In this document: positions 29,205-38,926 of the stretch, piece after piece
Numbering within the stretch: the stretch's first letter is position 1
How the letters are laid out: each line of letters opens with the position of its first letter
Origin: an uncultured Eudoraea sp.
Lineage (GTDB): Bacteria > Bacteroidota > Bacteroidia > Flavobacteriales > Flavobacteriaceae
Assembly: GCF_947490415.1 (NCBI RefSeq)
Contig: NZ_CANLGX010000001.1
Location: 1-64,000, forward strand
Length of the DNA stretch: 64,000 nt
Direction of reading: 5' to 3'
Notes under the pieces: model-generated
Databases searched by the model: none
Told to the model about the DNA's origin: nothing
Seen by the model: only the letters and a program-made list of their open reading frames with translations
Made by a program: the position numbers and the translations under genes

Positions 29205-30494
29205 TTATACCAAATCAGGAGCAATCTTCTTTAAGGCTTCAATTGTACTATCCAAATCCTTATAGGTAATAGCATCATTTAAGAAATAGCTTTCAAAGGC
29301 ACTCGGTGGCAGATATATTCCCTGCTCTAACATCCCGTGAAAATACTTGCGGAATATCTCATTGTTACCTTTGGCAGAACTGCTAAAATCTATCACTGGA
29401 TTTTCAGTAAAATGAACCGAAATCATCGAACCAAAACGGTTAATTTGATGAGGAATACCATGTTCTGTTAGCACAGAAGAAAGGCCATTATGAAGATAAG
29501 CCGTCTTTTGATCAAGGCTATCAAAAATCTCAGGCCGATTATTCAATTCTGTGAGCATAGCAAGTCCGGCACTCATGGCCAAAGGATTACCGCTAAGAGT
29601 ACCGGCCTGATAAACAGGTCCCTCGGGAGCCAGGTGTGCCATGATTTCGTTGCTCGAGGCGAATGCTCCTACAGGAAGACCTCCACCGATTACCTTTCCG
29701 TAAGTAACAATATCAGCATCTATTCCTAAGACTTCTTGTGCCCCACCACGGCCCAGGCGGAATCCCGTCATTACTTCATCAAAAACCAACAGAATATTTT
29801 CCTCAGTACAGATCTTTCTAAGTCCGTCCATAAAAGAATCTGACGGAACAATACAACCCATATTACCAGCTATGGGCTCTATAATAACAGCGGCAATTTC
29901 ACCCTTGTTAGCCGCAATCAGGGTAATCACACTTTCCAGGTTATTATATTCTGCCAATAAGGTATCCTTAGCGGTACCTTTGGTCACTCCGGGGCTGTTA
30001 GGACTGCCAAATGTTACGGCACCACTTCCGGCCTGAATTAAAAAGGAATCCGAATGCCCGTGATAACATCCGGCAAATTTTATAATCTTATCTTTTCCTG
30101 TAAATCCACGGGCCAGACGAATGGCACTCATGCAAGCTTCTGTTCCGCTATTTACAAATCTAATCTTATCAATATTGGGAACCATAGAAACTGCCAATTG
30201 AGCTAGTTCTGTCTCTATTTCTGTAGGCATTCCAAAAGAAGTACCAAGCTTAGCTTTATTAATCACTGCATTAATTACAGGTTCATAAGCATGCCCCAAA
30301 ATCAGCGGACCCCAGGAAGAAATATAGTCAATTAACTTATTTCCATCCACATCGTATAAATAAGCCCCTTTGGCCCTTTCTATAAAAACAGGATCACCTC
30401 CAACTGCCTTAAAAGCTCGGACCGGAGAATTTACACCTCCCGGAATATATTTCTTAGCCTCAGCAAATAAGGCACTGCTTCTCTGATAAATCAT
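29205..30494 (-). CDS. hemL: Glutamate-1-semialdehyde 2,1-aminomutase
   Basis: A PLP enzyme that makes 5-aminolevulinate in the C5 haem pathway. The PLP lysine is at about 267 in [28 protein letters not shown] (about 238-251) and [18 protein letters not shown] (about 113-130) are typical. At 429 residues the length is normal. It is the last gene of a leftward run that begins at 32574; only six bases separate it from the glucosaminidase gene upstream. Confidence 0.96.
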   Translation of the reverse strand: MIYQRSSALFAEAKKYIPGGVNSPVRAFKAVGGDPVFIERAKGAYLYDVDGNKLIDYISSWGPLILGHAYEPVINAVINKAKLGTSFGMPTEIETELAQLAVSMVPNIDKIRFVNSGTEACMSAIRLARGFTGKDKIIKFAGCYHGHSDSFLIQAGSGAVTFGSPNSPGVTKGTAKDTLLAEYNNLESVITLIAANKGEIAAVIIEPIAGNMGCIVPSDSFMDGLRKICTEENILLVFDEVMTGFRLGRGGAQEVLGIDADIVTYGKVIGGGLPVGAFASSNEIMAHLAPEGPVYQAGTLSGNPLAMSAGLAMLTELNNRPEIFDSLDQKTAYLHNGLSSVLTEHGIPHQINRFGSMISVHFTENPVIDFSSSAKGNNEIFRKYFHGMLEQGIYLPPSAFESYFLNDAITYKDLDSTIEALKKIAPDLV

Positions 30495-30500
30495 ACTAAT

Positions 30501-31322
30501 TTATTTTACTCTTTCAGATTTAATCTTCAGCTCCTGTCCAACAGACAAGTTACTGGAGTTCATGCCGTTGAGTTTCATCAACTCATCGACAGAAATAAAA
30601 TAGGCTCTGGATATAGAATATAAAGTGTCTCCTTTTTGGACAACATGCTTTTTGTAATCATATTTTTTAGGTTCTGCCAGAACCTGATATCCCTGAGCCA
30701 AAACTTCCTTGTCGTATTTGTAGAGCTGATACCTTTCAATAAAGGAAATCAATTTTTGAGGATAACTTTTATCAGTGGCATAACCCGCTTTCTTAAGCCC
30801 TTTTGCCCATCCTTTATAATCATCCCGCCTTAATTCAAAAAGGGACGCATAGCGAGCCCTTGATGAAAGAAAAATACTATGATCACGAAATGAGTACATT
30901 GGATGATTGTATTTTCTAAAACACTCGCCTTTTTCATCATCATCATGATACTCAAACTCACCATCCCAGCTATTATGACATTTAATCCCAAAATGATTAT
31001 TAGTCTTTATGGTAAGTTTTCCCATTCCATAGCCGCTTTCCAAAATACCCTGAGCCAAAGTAATACTTGCCGGTATGCCATAGGCCTTCATTTCAAATTG
31101 TGCTATTTCTGAATAGGTAACTAAATATTCTTCTATCGATGAGGTGGAAAAGTACGTAAACTTTTTGGCATCCTCCGGAAAAGGAAACTTTGTATAATCT
31201 TTATTGGTTTTGTTAGATTTTACAACCTCGGATGATGATTTATTGGAATAGGTAGTTCTTTTTTTAGTTCCACAACTTAGAAGTAAAAAAACCAAAACAA
31301 CTGCCAGCGTAGCGTGTTTCAT
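30501..31322 (-). CDS. Glucosaminidase with C-terminal LysM (peptidoglycan hydrolase)
   Basis: The 273-residue product has a lipoprotein signal (LVFLLLSC, Cys at about 17). The glucosaminidase domain (about 60-205) shows the catalytic Glu in LAQGILESGYGMGKL and the family motif NNHFGIKC. The LysM domain (about 225-268) reads HVVQKGDTLYSISRAYF and ends SVGQELKI. It cleaves glycan strands of peptidoglycan while bound to the wall. Its start overlaps the stop of the upstream gene. Confidence 0.88.
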   Translation of the reverse strand: MKHATLAVVLVFLLLSCGTKKRTTYSNKSSSEVVKSNKTNKDYTKFPFPEDAKKFTYFSTSSIEEYLVTYSEIAQFEMKAYGIPASITLAQGILESGYGMGKLTIKTNNHFGIKCHNSWDGEFEYHDDDEKGECFRKYNHPMYSFRDHSIFLSSRARYASLFELRRDDYKGWAKGLKKAGYATDKSYPQKLISFIERYQLYKYDKEVLAQGYQVLAEPKKYDYKKHVVQKGDTLYSISRAYFISVDELMKLNGMNSSNLSVGQELKIKSERVK

Positions 31323-32248
31323 ATATCGATTATGGGTAAATTTTTGCTCTTCAAATATAAATTCATTCCAGCTATTCCTTGCAATCCACCGGTATGAATA
31401 GCCAATATTTTAGTATTGGGTTTAAAATAATCGTTAGTAATCATGTCTAATATACCGTAAATCATTTTTCCCGTATAAACCGGATCAAGGGGTATTTCAA
31501 GGTTTTGATTCATTTCATTTATAAACGATATTAATAATTCATCAACCCTGGCATAGCCTCCAAAATGGTAATCTGTACATAAATCCCAGTTCCCATTTTC
31601 GACAAATTTACAAATATCTTTCTTTAAAAAGTCGCCTTTAAGAGCAGGAAAACCTATTACGCGTTGGTTGGGCGTAGCCGAATTAATAATTCCGGCCAAA
31701 GTACCTCCGGTTCCAACAGCGCAGCAGATTATATCAAATTCGCTGTCTTTTGGCGTAAGAATCTCTTCACATCCTTTAACCGCTAATTTGTTTGTACCGC
31801 CTTCTGGAACCCTATAGAAATTCCCAAATTCCGCCTTTAAATTATCAAAAAATGCCTTAGTCCCCTTTTTCCTGTAGTCTGTCCTGGAGACAAATTTAAA
31901 CTTCATGCCTTGCTTATTTGCAGCAGACAAAGTTGGATTACTTGTCCATGAACCCTCTAATTCCTCCCCTCTAATTACCCCTACGGTTTTCATCCCGTTC
32001 ACCTTGCCTGCGTAGGCAGTTGCGGCAATATGATTAGAAAAAGCACCACCGAAGGTAAGTATAGTATCATACTTCAGTTTCTTTGCCTTAAGCAGATTGT
32101 ACTTAAGTTTACGATATTTATTACCCGAAATTTGAGGATGTATCAAATCCTCTCGCTTTATATGAAGTTCTACTTTCTTTTTTTCTAAGAGGGGAAGGTA
32201 TACTTTTTGATTGGTGACCAACACAACTCCCGGGCTTAATGGCTCCAA
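31319..32248 (-). CDS. ACC deaminase / D-cysteine desulfhydrase family PLP enzyme
   Basis: The 309-residue product belongs to the tryptophan synthase beta fold. HPQISGNKYRKLKYNL holds the PLP lysine region, GGAFSNHIAA the substrate carboxylate loop and AVGTGGTLAGI the phosphate loop. The exact substrate is uncertain. No ATG is near the 5' end: the frame opens with TTG (32248), overlapping the upstream stop, and a GTG or second TTG about 30 bases later are alternatives. Confidence 0.85.
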   Translation of the reverse strand: MEPLSPGVVLVTNQKVYLPLLEKKKVELHIKREDLIHPQISGNKYRKLKYNLLKAKKLKYDTILTFGGAFSNHIAATAYAGKVNGMKTVGVIRGEELEGSWTSNPTLSAANKQGMKFKFVSRTDYRKKGTKAFFDNLKAEFGNFYRVPEGGTNKLAVKGCEEILTPKDSEFDIICCAVGTGGTLAGIINSATPNQRVIGFPALKGDFLKKDICKFVENGNWDLCTDYHFGGYARVDELLISFINEMNQNLEIPLDPVYTGKMIYGILDMITNDYFKPNTKILAIHTGGLQGIAGMNLYLKSKNLPIIDI

Positions 32249-32574
32249 AAATATTTAATAAAGCTAAAACGTTTTCTCGTTTCAAGGTATTCCATATTTA
32301 TTTCATTTTGATAGGCCTCGCGTTCAAAACTAATATTTTGATATGCTTTATAGGTGTCAAAATAAAGCAATGATCTAAGCAACCATTCTGAGATATATAA
32401 AAAATAAAAAGGAATAATAAGAAGTTCCTGTTGTTGTTGTAAATGAATCCTTTCGTGATTAATTAAAACAGCATCTTGTTTTAACTGAACATTCTTGAGA
32501 ATAATAAACGGCCATAAAGACAAGCCCACATAATCCTTGTAAAAAAAACGTCTAATTATCACAATCATAAGCAA
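32236..32574 (-). CDS. Membrane protein with HExxH-like motif, first gene of the hemL operon
   Basis: The 112-residue product has a motif INHERIHLQQQQELL at about 39-53. This fits HExxH of zinc peptidases only loosely (HERIH), with a downstream membrane-associated helix (IIPFYFLYISEWLL). Similar short flavobacterial proteins are annotated only as hypothetical. Whether it binds zinc is not known. It overlaps the next gene by 13 bases. Confidence 0.65.
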   Translation of the reverse strand: MLMIVIIRRFFYKDYVGLSLWPFIILKNVQLKQDAVLINHERIHLQQQQELLIIPFYFLYISEWLLRSLLYFDTYKAYQNISFEREAYQNEINMEYLETRKRFSFIKYFWSH

Positions 32575-32593
32575 TTGTATTAACAGCTTTAAA

Positions 32594-32601
32594 CAAAGAT
32601 A
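32594..32601 (-). promoter_or_regulatory. Candidate -7 box of the leftward hemL operon
   Basis: TATCTTTG on the minus strand matches TANNTTTG and lies 20 bases before the start of the HExxH-like gene. The -33 element is not clear. Confidence 0.4.
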
Positions 32602-32722
32602 AATTTTTAAATTTATTTTAGTCTATAAATCAGCTTAGGTTACCAACTTATACGGTAAGCTGATATCCTTTCGTTTTGCAGCATATTAATGGGTTTTGAT
32701 CTATTCGGTAATATTTTATTAA

Positions 32723-32905
<183 letters not shown>

Positions 32906-32981
32906 TTTGCCTGTGTATTTGGCATGATAATTGTGCTGTTAATCTTATTCTTAATGGTTGACAAACCCAAATAGTATTATT

Positions 32982-33557
32982 ATGAAAAAGATAAAAATAA
33001 TAGCTGTTCCAATACTATTCATTCTCTTCTTAAGTTCCTGTGCTTCGGTAAATGTTTTATCAGATTACGACAGGCAAACGGATTTTACGGCATATAAAAG
33101 TTATGCATTTTACAAAACGGGAATAGACAGGGCACAGATTTCCGATCTGGACAAGAAACGAATCTTAAGGGCAATTGAAACAGAAATGGATTCTCTTGGT
33201 TTTGTTAAGTCTGATAAGCCTGATCTTTTAATAAGTATTTTTACAAATGAAAGAGTGGAGGTAGATGTGTATAACGGCTGGGGTTATGGCTGGGGCTGGG
33301 GCTGGCCGGGTTATTACGGCTACTACAATCCCTATTTTTGGGGACCCGGTTATTATGGCAATAATGTAAGTACAAGAACGGAAGGTTCTTTATATATTGA
33401 TTTTATAGATGCCACAAGAAAAGAATTAGTTTGGCAGGGTAGAGGTGTTGGCACCCTGAATAATACGAAAAATATAGAAAAAAAAGAGAAACGTATTCGC
33501 CAATTTGTTTCGCAAATATTACAACAGTATCCCCCGGAGGTTATTGCAGCAAATTAA
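32982..33557 (+). CDS. DUF4136-family outer-membrane lipoprotein
   Basis: The frame opens at 32958, but the ATG at 32982 gives a proper lipoprotein signal (MKKIKIIAVP...FLSSC), so I use it (191 residues). DUF4136 features: SDYDRQTDFTAYKSYAFY near the start, a Gly/Tyr/Trp-rich loop (GWGYGWGWGWPGYYGYYNP) in the middle and GSLYIDFIDATRKELVWQGRG after it. Function is unknown; envelope location is well supported. Confidence 0.85.
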   Translation: MKKIKIIAVPILFILFLSSCASVNVLSDYDRQTDFTAYKSYAFYKTGIDRAQISDLDKKRILRAIETEMDSLGFVKSDKPDLLISIFTNERVEVDVYNGWGYGWGWGWPGYYGYYNPYFWGPGYYGNNVSTRTEGSLYIDFIDATRKELVWQGRGVGTLNNTKNIEKKEKRIRQFVSQILQQYPPEVIAAN

Positions 33558-33564
33558 ATTTATA

Positions 33565-33590
33565 ACCGCCCGCTTTGGGCGGTTTTTTGT
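33565..33590 (+). terminator. Rho-independent terminator of the DUF4136 gene
   Basis: ACCGCCC and GGGCGGT pair around a five-base loop and run into TTTTTTG, eight bases after the stop. Confidence 0.9.
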
Positions 33591-33617
33591 ATCTTTATAA
33601 GGCATTAATGAACTATT

Positions 33618-35369
33618 ATGTCCTTTGAAAGTAACCCTATTTTAGATAAACTTCCCACTCATCTTAAACAATATATTAAGCCTCAGAACTATGAGGATTA
33701 CTCAGCCATAGACCAGGCTGTATGGCGTTATGTTATGCGAAAAAATGTGGACTACCTGAGTACTGTAGCCCATAAATCATATGTAGACGGACTTCATAAA
33801 ACCGGAATTTCTGTAGATCACATTCCTAATATGTACGGGATGAATCGCATTTTAAAAGAAATTGGATGGGCTGCAGTTGCCGTAGACGGGTTTATCCCTC
33901 CGGCAGCCTTTATGGAATTTCAGGCCTATAATGTGCTTGTTATTGCCTCAGACATAAGACAACTTGAACATATTGAATACACCCCGGCACCCGATATTAT
34001 CCATGAAGGAGCCGGACATGCGCCAATCATAGCAAATCCTGAATATGCAGAATATTTGAGAAGGTTTGGTGAAATAGGATCGAAAGCTATTTCCAGCGCA
34101 AAGGATTATGAACTCTATGAGGCTGTCAGATATCTCTCCATAATAAAAGAAGCTGCAGGGACTCCCCTGGTTGATATTCAGAAAGCGGAAAAACACATCG
34201 AAGAATTACAGCAAAATATGGGAGAGCCCAGTGAAATGGCCCTTATTAGAAATTTACATTGGTGGACTGTAGAGTACGGGCTAATTGGAACTGTGGAAGA
34301 ACCAAAAATTTATGGTGCGGGATTATTATCCTCCATTGGCGAGAGTGCCTGGTGCATGACAGAGAAAGTAAAAAAAATTCCATACAGCATAGAAGCAGCA
34401 CACACTTCTTTTGATATTACCCAACCTCAACCTCAACTCTTTGTAACTCCGGATTTTGCGTATCTGAGTCAGGTTCTTGAAGAATTTGCCAATTCTATGT
34501 CTTTAAGAAAAGGGGGGCTTTCCGGGGTAACCAAATTGATCAATGCCAAAGAACTGGGAACAGTAGAGCTGAGTACCGGGATACAGATATCCGGGATATT
34601 CAGTATGGTAATCTCAAATGACGATAAACCAGTATATCTTCAGACGCAAGGCGAGACCGCTTTGTCTTACAGGGAAAAGGAACTGGTTGGACATAGCAGG
34701 CTTGATCATCCAAAAGGTTTTGGTTCACCTGTAGGGAAGCTTAAAGGCATTAATCTGGCCATAGAAGATATGAGCCCACGAGATCTGAAAGCCTATAAGA
34801 TCTATGAAGGTGAAACTATTTCACTTGAATTTGAAGGAGATATTAAGGTAGATGGCGAAATTATAACAGGGAAGCGCAATCTAATGGGTAAAATTATTCT
34901 GATAACATTCCGAAACTGCACCGTGACCCATGGCAAAGAAGTGCTTTTTACATCAGATTCCGGTTTGTATCATATGGCTGTAGGAGAACATATAGTATCA
35001 GCTTTCAACGGCCCTGCAGACCTCAGTAGTTTCGATTTAGTTACCCACAAAATTTCCTCAGAAACAATAAAACCAATAAAATCTGAAGCCCGTAAAAAAT
35101 TAGAACAGTATTATAAACAGATACGAGACTATCGTGAAGGGAGTAACACAACTATATCAAGAAACAAAGTGTTTAAAGAAATATGTGAGAAGTATCCGAA
35201 TGACTGGCTTTTATCTATTGAACTCTACGAATTGGCCAAAAACAATAATGACCTTGGATTTGCACAACAAATCCATTCTCATTTGGAGACCGTTAAACTT
35301 AATAATCCAAAAGTGGGGCATTTAATAGATGACGGGTTATCATTGGTTGATGGCCAATTGGTTAATTAA
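33618..35369 (+). CDS. Aromatic amino acid hydroxylase (phenylalanine 4-monooxygenase type), long form
   Basis: A pterin-dependent, Fe(II) enzyme; the nearest reaction is phenylalanine to tyrosine. The two iron-binding histidines are in IIHEGAGHAP (His129, His134), with the third ligand expected among Glu165/Glu168. The N-terminal about 290 residues form the catalytic domain. The rest (about 290-583) is an extension that bacterial single-domain PhhA (about 260-300 residues) lacks. It holds beta-rich sequence and a helical end, with no domain I recognise. A regulatory or extra catalytic role is open. The next gene starts nine bases later. Confidence 0.85.
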   Translation: MSFESNPILDKLPTHLKQYIKPQNYEDYSAIDQAVWRYVMRKNVDYLSTVAHKSYVDGLHKTGISVDHIPNMYGMNRILKEIGWAAVAVDGFIPPAAFMEFQAYNVLVIASDIRQLEHIEYTPAPDIIHEGAGHAPIIANPEYAEYLRRFGEIGSKAISSAKDYELYEAVRYLSIIKEAAGTPLVDIQKAEKHIEELQQNMGEPSEMALIRNLHWWTVEYGLIGTVEEPKIYGAGLLSSIGESAWCMTEKVKKIPYSIEAAHTSFDITQPQPQLFVTPDFAYLSQVLEEFANSMSLRKGGLSGVTKLINAKELGTVELSTGIQISGIFSMVISNDDKPVYLQTQGETALSYREKELVGHSRLDHPKGFGSPVGKLKGINLAIEDMSPRDLKAYKIYEGETISLEFEGDIKVDGEIITGKRNLMGKIILITFRNCTVTHGKEVLFTSDSGLYHMAVGEHIVSAFNGPADLSSFDLVTHKISSETIKPIKSEARKKLEQYYKQIRDYREGSNTTISRNKVFKEICEKYPNDWLLSIELYELAKNNNDLGFAQQIHSHLETVKLNNPKVGHLIDDGLSLVDGQLVN

Positions 35370-35378
35370 TAATTAATT

Positions 35379-36644
35379 ATGAGATATTATATCTTATCTG
35401 CTTTTGTAATCCTTGCTCTTCAAACTATGAATGCTCAATTTGTTGCTAATTATGACGAATCTAAAGTCCCGGAGTTTGACCTGCCCGATCCGTTGACTAC
35501 TTTTTCTAAAAAACAAATTCTGACAAGTTCCTCATGGAATGAATTAAGAAGACCCGAACTGATTAATTTCTTTGAATCTCAGGTTTTTGGAAAAGTTCCC
35601 GGAACTTTTGATGGTATTACTTTTGAAATTGTAGAAGAAAGCAACTCCGCACTCGACGGACTTGCCAAACGAAGACAGGTAAAGGTAACTATTACAAAAA
35701 ACGGCAAAACATTAAGCTTCCTGATACTTTTATACCTGCCAAAGGAAGTTTCCCGTGCTCCTGTATTTTTGGGTTATAATTTTCATGGAAATCATACAGT
35801 TATTAACGATCCGGCTATAATCATCTCAAAAGCCTGGTCTCTGAATAATGAATCAATAGGCATTACTAACCATACCTTAACTGAAGAAAGTAGGGGATTG
35901 CGATCCGGCAGATGGGCGATATCCAGGATGATTGAAGCCGGATATGGTCTGGCAACCATTTACTATGGAGAAATAGATCCCGACAAAAATGATTTTACAG
36001 ATGGTCTTCATTCATTGTTCTATACTAAAGATCAGAAAAGGCCGGCCAAAGATGAATGGGGTGGCATTGGGGCCTGGGCATGGGCTTTGAGCAGAGCCAT
36101 GGACTACCTGGCAAATGACATGGAAGTTGATAAATCAAGGGTTATCGTTTTTGGACATTCCAGATTGGGTAAAGCTGCATTATGGGCCGGTGCAATGGAT
36201 GAAAGATTTGCAGGAGTTATTTCCAACGATTCAGGTTGCGGTGGAGCTGCCTTATCTAAACGCAAATTCGGGGAGACGGTAGCTCAAATAAATGAAAATT
36301 TTCCTTATTGGTTCTCTGAGAACTTTAAAAAATACAACAATGCGGAAGAAGAACTACCCGTAGACCAACATGAATTACTGGCTTTAATTGCTCCAAGGCC
36401 TTTATATGTTGCCAGTGCACAGGAAGATCAATGGGCAGACCCTAAAGGAGAATTTCTTTCTGCGTACTACGCTACTGCTGTTTATTCATTATTTGGAGAA
36501 GCAGGCATCTCATCAAATGTAATGCCCGGCGTGAATTCTCCAATCCAAAATACGGTGGCCTATCATATTCGAACCGGTAAACACGATGTTACTGAATACG
36601 ACTGGGAACAGTATATCAAATGGGCGGTTGAACAATTTGATTAA
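35379..36644 (+). CDS. CE15-like esterase (glucuronoyl esterase family), secreted
   Basis: The 421-residue product has a signal peptide (about 1-19, ending MNAQ). An alpha/beta-hydrolase follows, with nucleophile Ser261 in GHSRLGKAA, the CE15-type G-x-SRxGK motif. His402 in TGKHDVTEYDW matches the catalytic His. CE15 enzymes split the ester between lignin and 4-O-methyl-glucuronic acid on xylan; some members act on other esters. No xylan locus is adjacent, so the substrate is not certain. Confidence 0.8.
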   Translation: MRYYILSAFVILALQTMNAQFVANYDESKVPEFDLPDPLTTFSKKQILTSSSWNELRRPELINFFESQVFGKVPGTFDGITFEIVEESNSALDGLAKRRQVKVTITKNGKTLSFLILLYLPKEVSRAPVFLGYNFHGNHTVINDPAIIISKAWSLNNESIGITNHTLTEESRGLRSGRWAISRMIEAGYGLATIYYGEIDPDKNDFTDGLHSLFYTKDQKRPAKDEWGGIGAWAWALSRAMDYLANDMEVDKSRVIVFGHSRLGKAALWAGAMDERFAGVISNDSGCGGAALSKRKFGETVAQINENFPYWFSENFKKYNNAEEELPVDQHELLALIAPRPLYVASAQEDQWADPKGEFLSAYYATAVYSLFGEAGISSNVMPGVNSPIQNTVAYHIRTGKHDVTEYDWEQYIKWAVEQFD

Positions 36645-36670
36645 GCAATAAATTTTTGGTGCGAATAAAA

Positions 36671-37285
36671 TCAGTTCGGAGAGAAAATTTCGAAAACATC
36701 TTCTTCAACAATTTTATTATTATAGGAAAGCGTCCACCCCAATGAATTAGTAAGAATATAAAACTTAGAGAGTTCACTTATTAATCTGTTTTCGGCATTC
36801 TTTTGCAAAGAAGAAGCTTCTACTTTTTTTTGAAGGGAAGCTTTTACATTATTCTTGATCTTATTATAATCTTCGGCGTCAAACGGATTAAAATAATCTG
36901 CGGTCACATCATAATACTCAAAATCCGGATTAATTTTAATCTCCGGCTCCGGAATATTTATTATCCTTAGGGTTTTGGTAGTTTCGTCTACTTCAAAATT
37001 AATCTCACTTAGATCATAAGCCACAGTAACTTCAGCATTCACTACTACTAAAGCTCTTTTATCTGCAGTAAAATAAGGACCAAATAACAGTTGAGAATCT
37101 TTATAACTATATACCTCGGAAAAGTGACCTTCGGTGACTATTATCTTGGAAACATTTTTAATCTGCTGTTGAATAAGTAAACTATTCTCCTTTAAAATAG
37201 ATTTTTCCTCCTTACCCTTGTTCCAGGACTGGAAAATCAAAATCATGGCCATTGCAATAACTATTCCTACTAAAACTCGCTTCAT
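36671..37285 (-). CDS. DUF4230-family membrane-anchored protein
   Basis: The 204-residue product has an N-terminal membrane anchor (about 3-21) and the DUF4230 core (about 40-195). That core includes NVSKIIVTEGHFSEVYSYKD, VTVAYDLSEINF and NAENRLISELSKFYILTNSLGW. Function is unknown. Its start overlaps the stop of the GSCFA gene by four bases (ATGA), so they share a transcript. Confidence 0.8.
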   Translation of the reverse strand: MKRVLVGIVIAMAMILIFQSWNKGKEEKSILKENSLLIQQQIKNVSKIIVTEGHFSEVYSYKDSQLLFGPYFTADKRALVVVNAEVTVAYDLSEINFEVDETTKTLRIINIPEPEIKINPDFEYYDVTADYFNPFDAEDYNKIKNNVKASLQKKVEASSLQKNAENRLISELSKFYILTNSLGWTLSYNNKIVEEDVFEIFSPN

Positions 37286-38244
37286 ATATCGAAATTCATA
37301 AATGTGTACTCCTTTTTCAGAACCAAAATTTTCTCATTTAGCGACTTCAAAAATAATTGATGCTGCTCTGCCTTCTCATTAAAAGGTCTGTGGGCCAATC
37401 CTTTCTGAATTTCCTGAACTACTTTCATTACCTGGTCTGCCTTCTGAGAAATCCAGACACTTTTGAATTTATCCCAGATATAGTCAATTGCCAGATTATT
37501 GGGGTGCACCATATCCTCAGTATAGAATCTATAGTCCCTTAACTCGTCCAGCATAATTTCATACGCAGGAAAATAATGCAGGTTTTTATTTGATGAGGCT
37601 GATTCCACAATCTTGCCAACAGCTGTAATCAAATTTGCTTTACTTCGTTGGTTTTCTACAAAGCCATCCTTTAAGTGCCTCACCGGGGAAATGGTAAAAA
37701 TCACCGTAGCATTTACATTTACCTTTCTGATAGTTGAAATTATGCTGTTAAGACTTTCTTCAATTTCACTTTCTGTAAGTAACTCTTTTGTAAATTGTTT
37801 TTGTGGCAGTTTATGACAGTTGGCAACCCTTTTCTGATTTTCAACATCTTTGTAAACCCAGGCAGTGCCCAATGTAATTAATGTATGAGTGGCCTTACTG
37901 AGCTGATTTCTTGTATAAAGGAGGGCACTATTTAAATTGCTAAGCAGGTTCTCTTTAGATGAATCACTCAGGTCTGAATGTGCATCAAAACAGTGCCAGC
38001 GTTCATTGTAATAAAAAACATCAGCGTCTGCATAAGCTTTTTCTTCTATTGCACGAATTATCAAGTTTTCTATTGCTATAGGGTGGAACAATATACCAAA
38101 AGTGTTTTGAAGGGTTTGAAATTGATAATATTTGAGTTTCTCTCCAATATTTTCAACAAAACAAGATCCTAGAAGCAGCAGAGGGCTTTTATAATCTATC
38201 TGCTTATCCTCTGGTTTCAAAGGTACTATTGTTTGAAGTTTCAT
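37282..38244 (-). CDS. GSCFA-domain protein
   Basis: The frame opens with TTG at 38271, but the ATG at 38244 (MKLQTIVPL) is more likely (320 residues) and leaves 17 bases to the DUF6090 stop. The name-giving motif is LLLLGSCFVENIGEKL near the start. It is followed by FTISPVRHLKDG and DMVHPNNLAIDYIWDKF, which resemble the Ser and Asp-x-x-His blocks of SGNH hydrolases. Hydrolase activity is inferred from fold similarity; the substrate is unknown. Confidence 0.85.
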   Translation of the reverse strand: MKLQTIVPLKPEDKQIDYKSPLLLLGSCFVENIGEKLKYYQFQTLQNTFGILFHPIAIENLIIRAIEEKAYADADVFYYNERWHCFDAHSDLSDSSKENLLSNLNSALLYTRNQLSKATHTLITLGTAWVYKDVENQKRVANCHKLPQKQFTKELLTESEIEESLNSIISTIRKVNVNATVIFTISPVRHLKDGFVENQRSKANLITAVGKIVESASSNKNLHYFPAYEIMLDELRDYRFYTEDMVHPNNLAIDYIWDKFKSVWISQKADQVMKVVQEIQKGLAHRPFNEKAEQHQLFLKSLNEKILVLKKEYTFMNFDI

Positions 38245-38261
38245 TCTGTCTTGTACTGGCG

Positions 38262-38921
38262 TTATAAACAATCGGCAATATGTCCTAACATTGAATTATA
38301 ATCCGATTCCAGCTGCTCATCTAACTGACTTATAAATCCAAGAATTCGGATAAGCCGATCAATTTCCTGATTTTGCAGCGCCTCAGCAGCCTTATTTATT
38401 TCATTTTGGACCAAACGCTGAATATTGTACATATTCTCCAGTTCATAAAGGCATTCATAACCAAACTCATTGGCTATTCCCATATGCCTGGAAGTTTCCC
38501 ATGCGATTTCTGATAATTCTGTAAGCTCAATATTAATTTTAGCATCTCCAAGATATCTGTATACTGAATCATTAATCCTTACAGAATCTTTTATTTGGAA
38601 AAAGCCCGAATATTCCTTTTGGAAATCTTGCATGTGGGATATCTCAGATACGGGATCACCATCACCTTTAAAAACAAATTCTTTATAGTTTGCTATCGCT
38701 TTTGGAATTTTAATGTTTATCTGCCTCGCGGCCCGCAATTCTTCTAAATTATTTTGAATTTCATCCTCTATTTTATCCAAAGCAATTTTCTTATTCGTAT
38801 TTATCTTATTTGCCTCATTCCAGTTGTTAAACCAAATAGCCAGGCTAATTCCGAAGAATATCAATAAGATCTCACCCAAAATATATTTCCAGTTTAGCAG
38901 ATTGGATTTAAAAAGTCTCAT
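38262..38921 (-). CDS. DUF6090-family single-pass membrane protein
   Basis: The 219-residue product starts LLNWKYILGEILLIFFGISLAIWFNNWNE, with one membrane helix at about 14-31, followed by a coiled-coil-like helical domain (about 35-215). This is the usual flavobacterial DUF6090 layout. It sits six bases after alaS on the same strand and may be co-transcribed with it. Function is unknown. Confidence 0.75.
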   Translation of the reverse strand: MRLFKSNLLNWKYILGEILLIFFGISLAIWFNNWNEANKINTNKKIALDKIEDEIQNNLEELRAARQINIKIPKAIANYKEFVFKGDGDPVSEISHMQDFQKEYSGFFQIKDSVRINDSVYRYLGDAKINIELTELSEIAWETSRHMGIANEFGYECLYELENMYNIQRLVQNEINKAAEALQNQEIDRLIRILGFISQLDEQLESDYNSMLGHIADCL

Positions 38922-38926
38922 CTGTT

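Noticed and set aside
32631-32661. Inverted repeat CAGCTTA/TAAGCTG between the hemL operon and the DUF5522 gene as an operator
   Set aside because: Only seven bases match with a 17-base gap; no regulator gene nearby.
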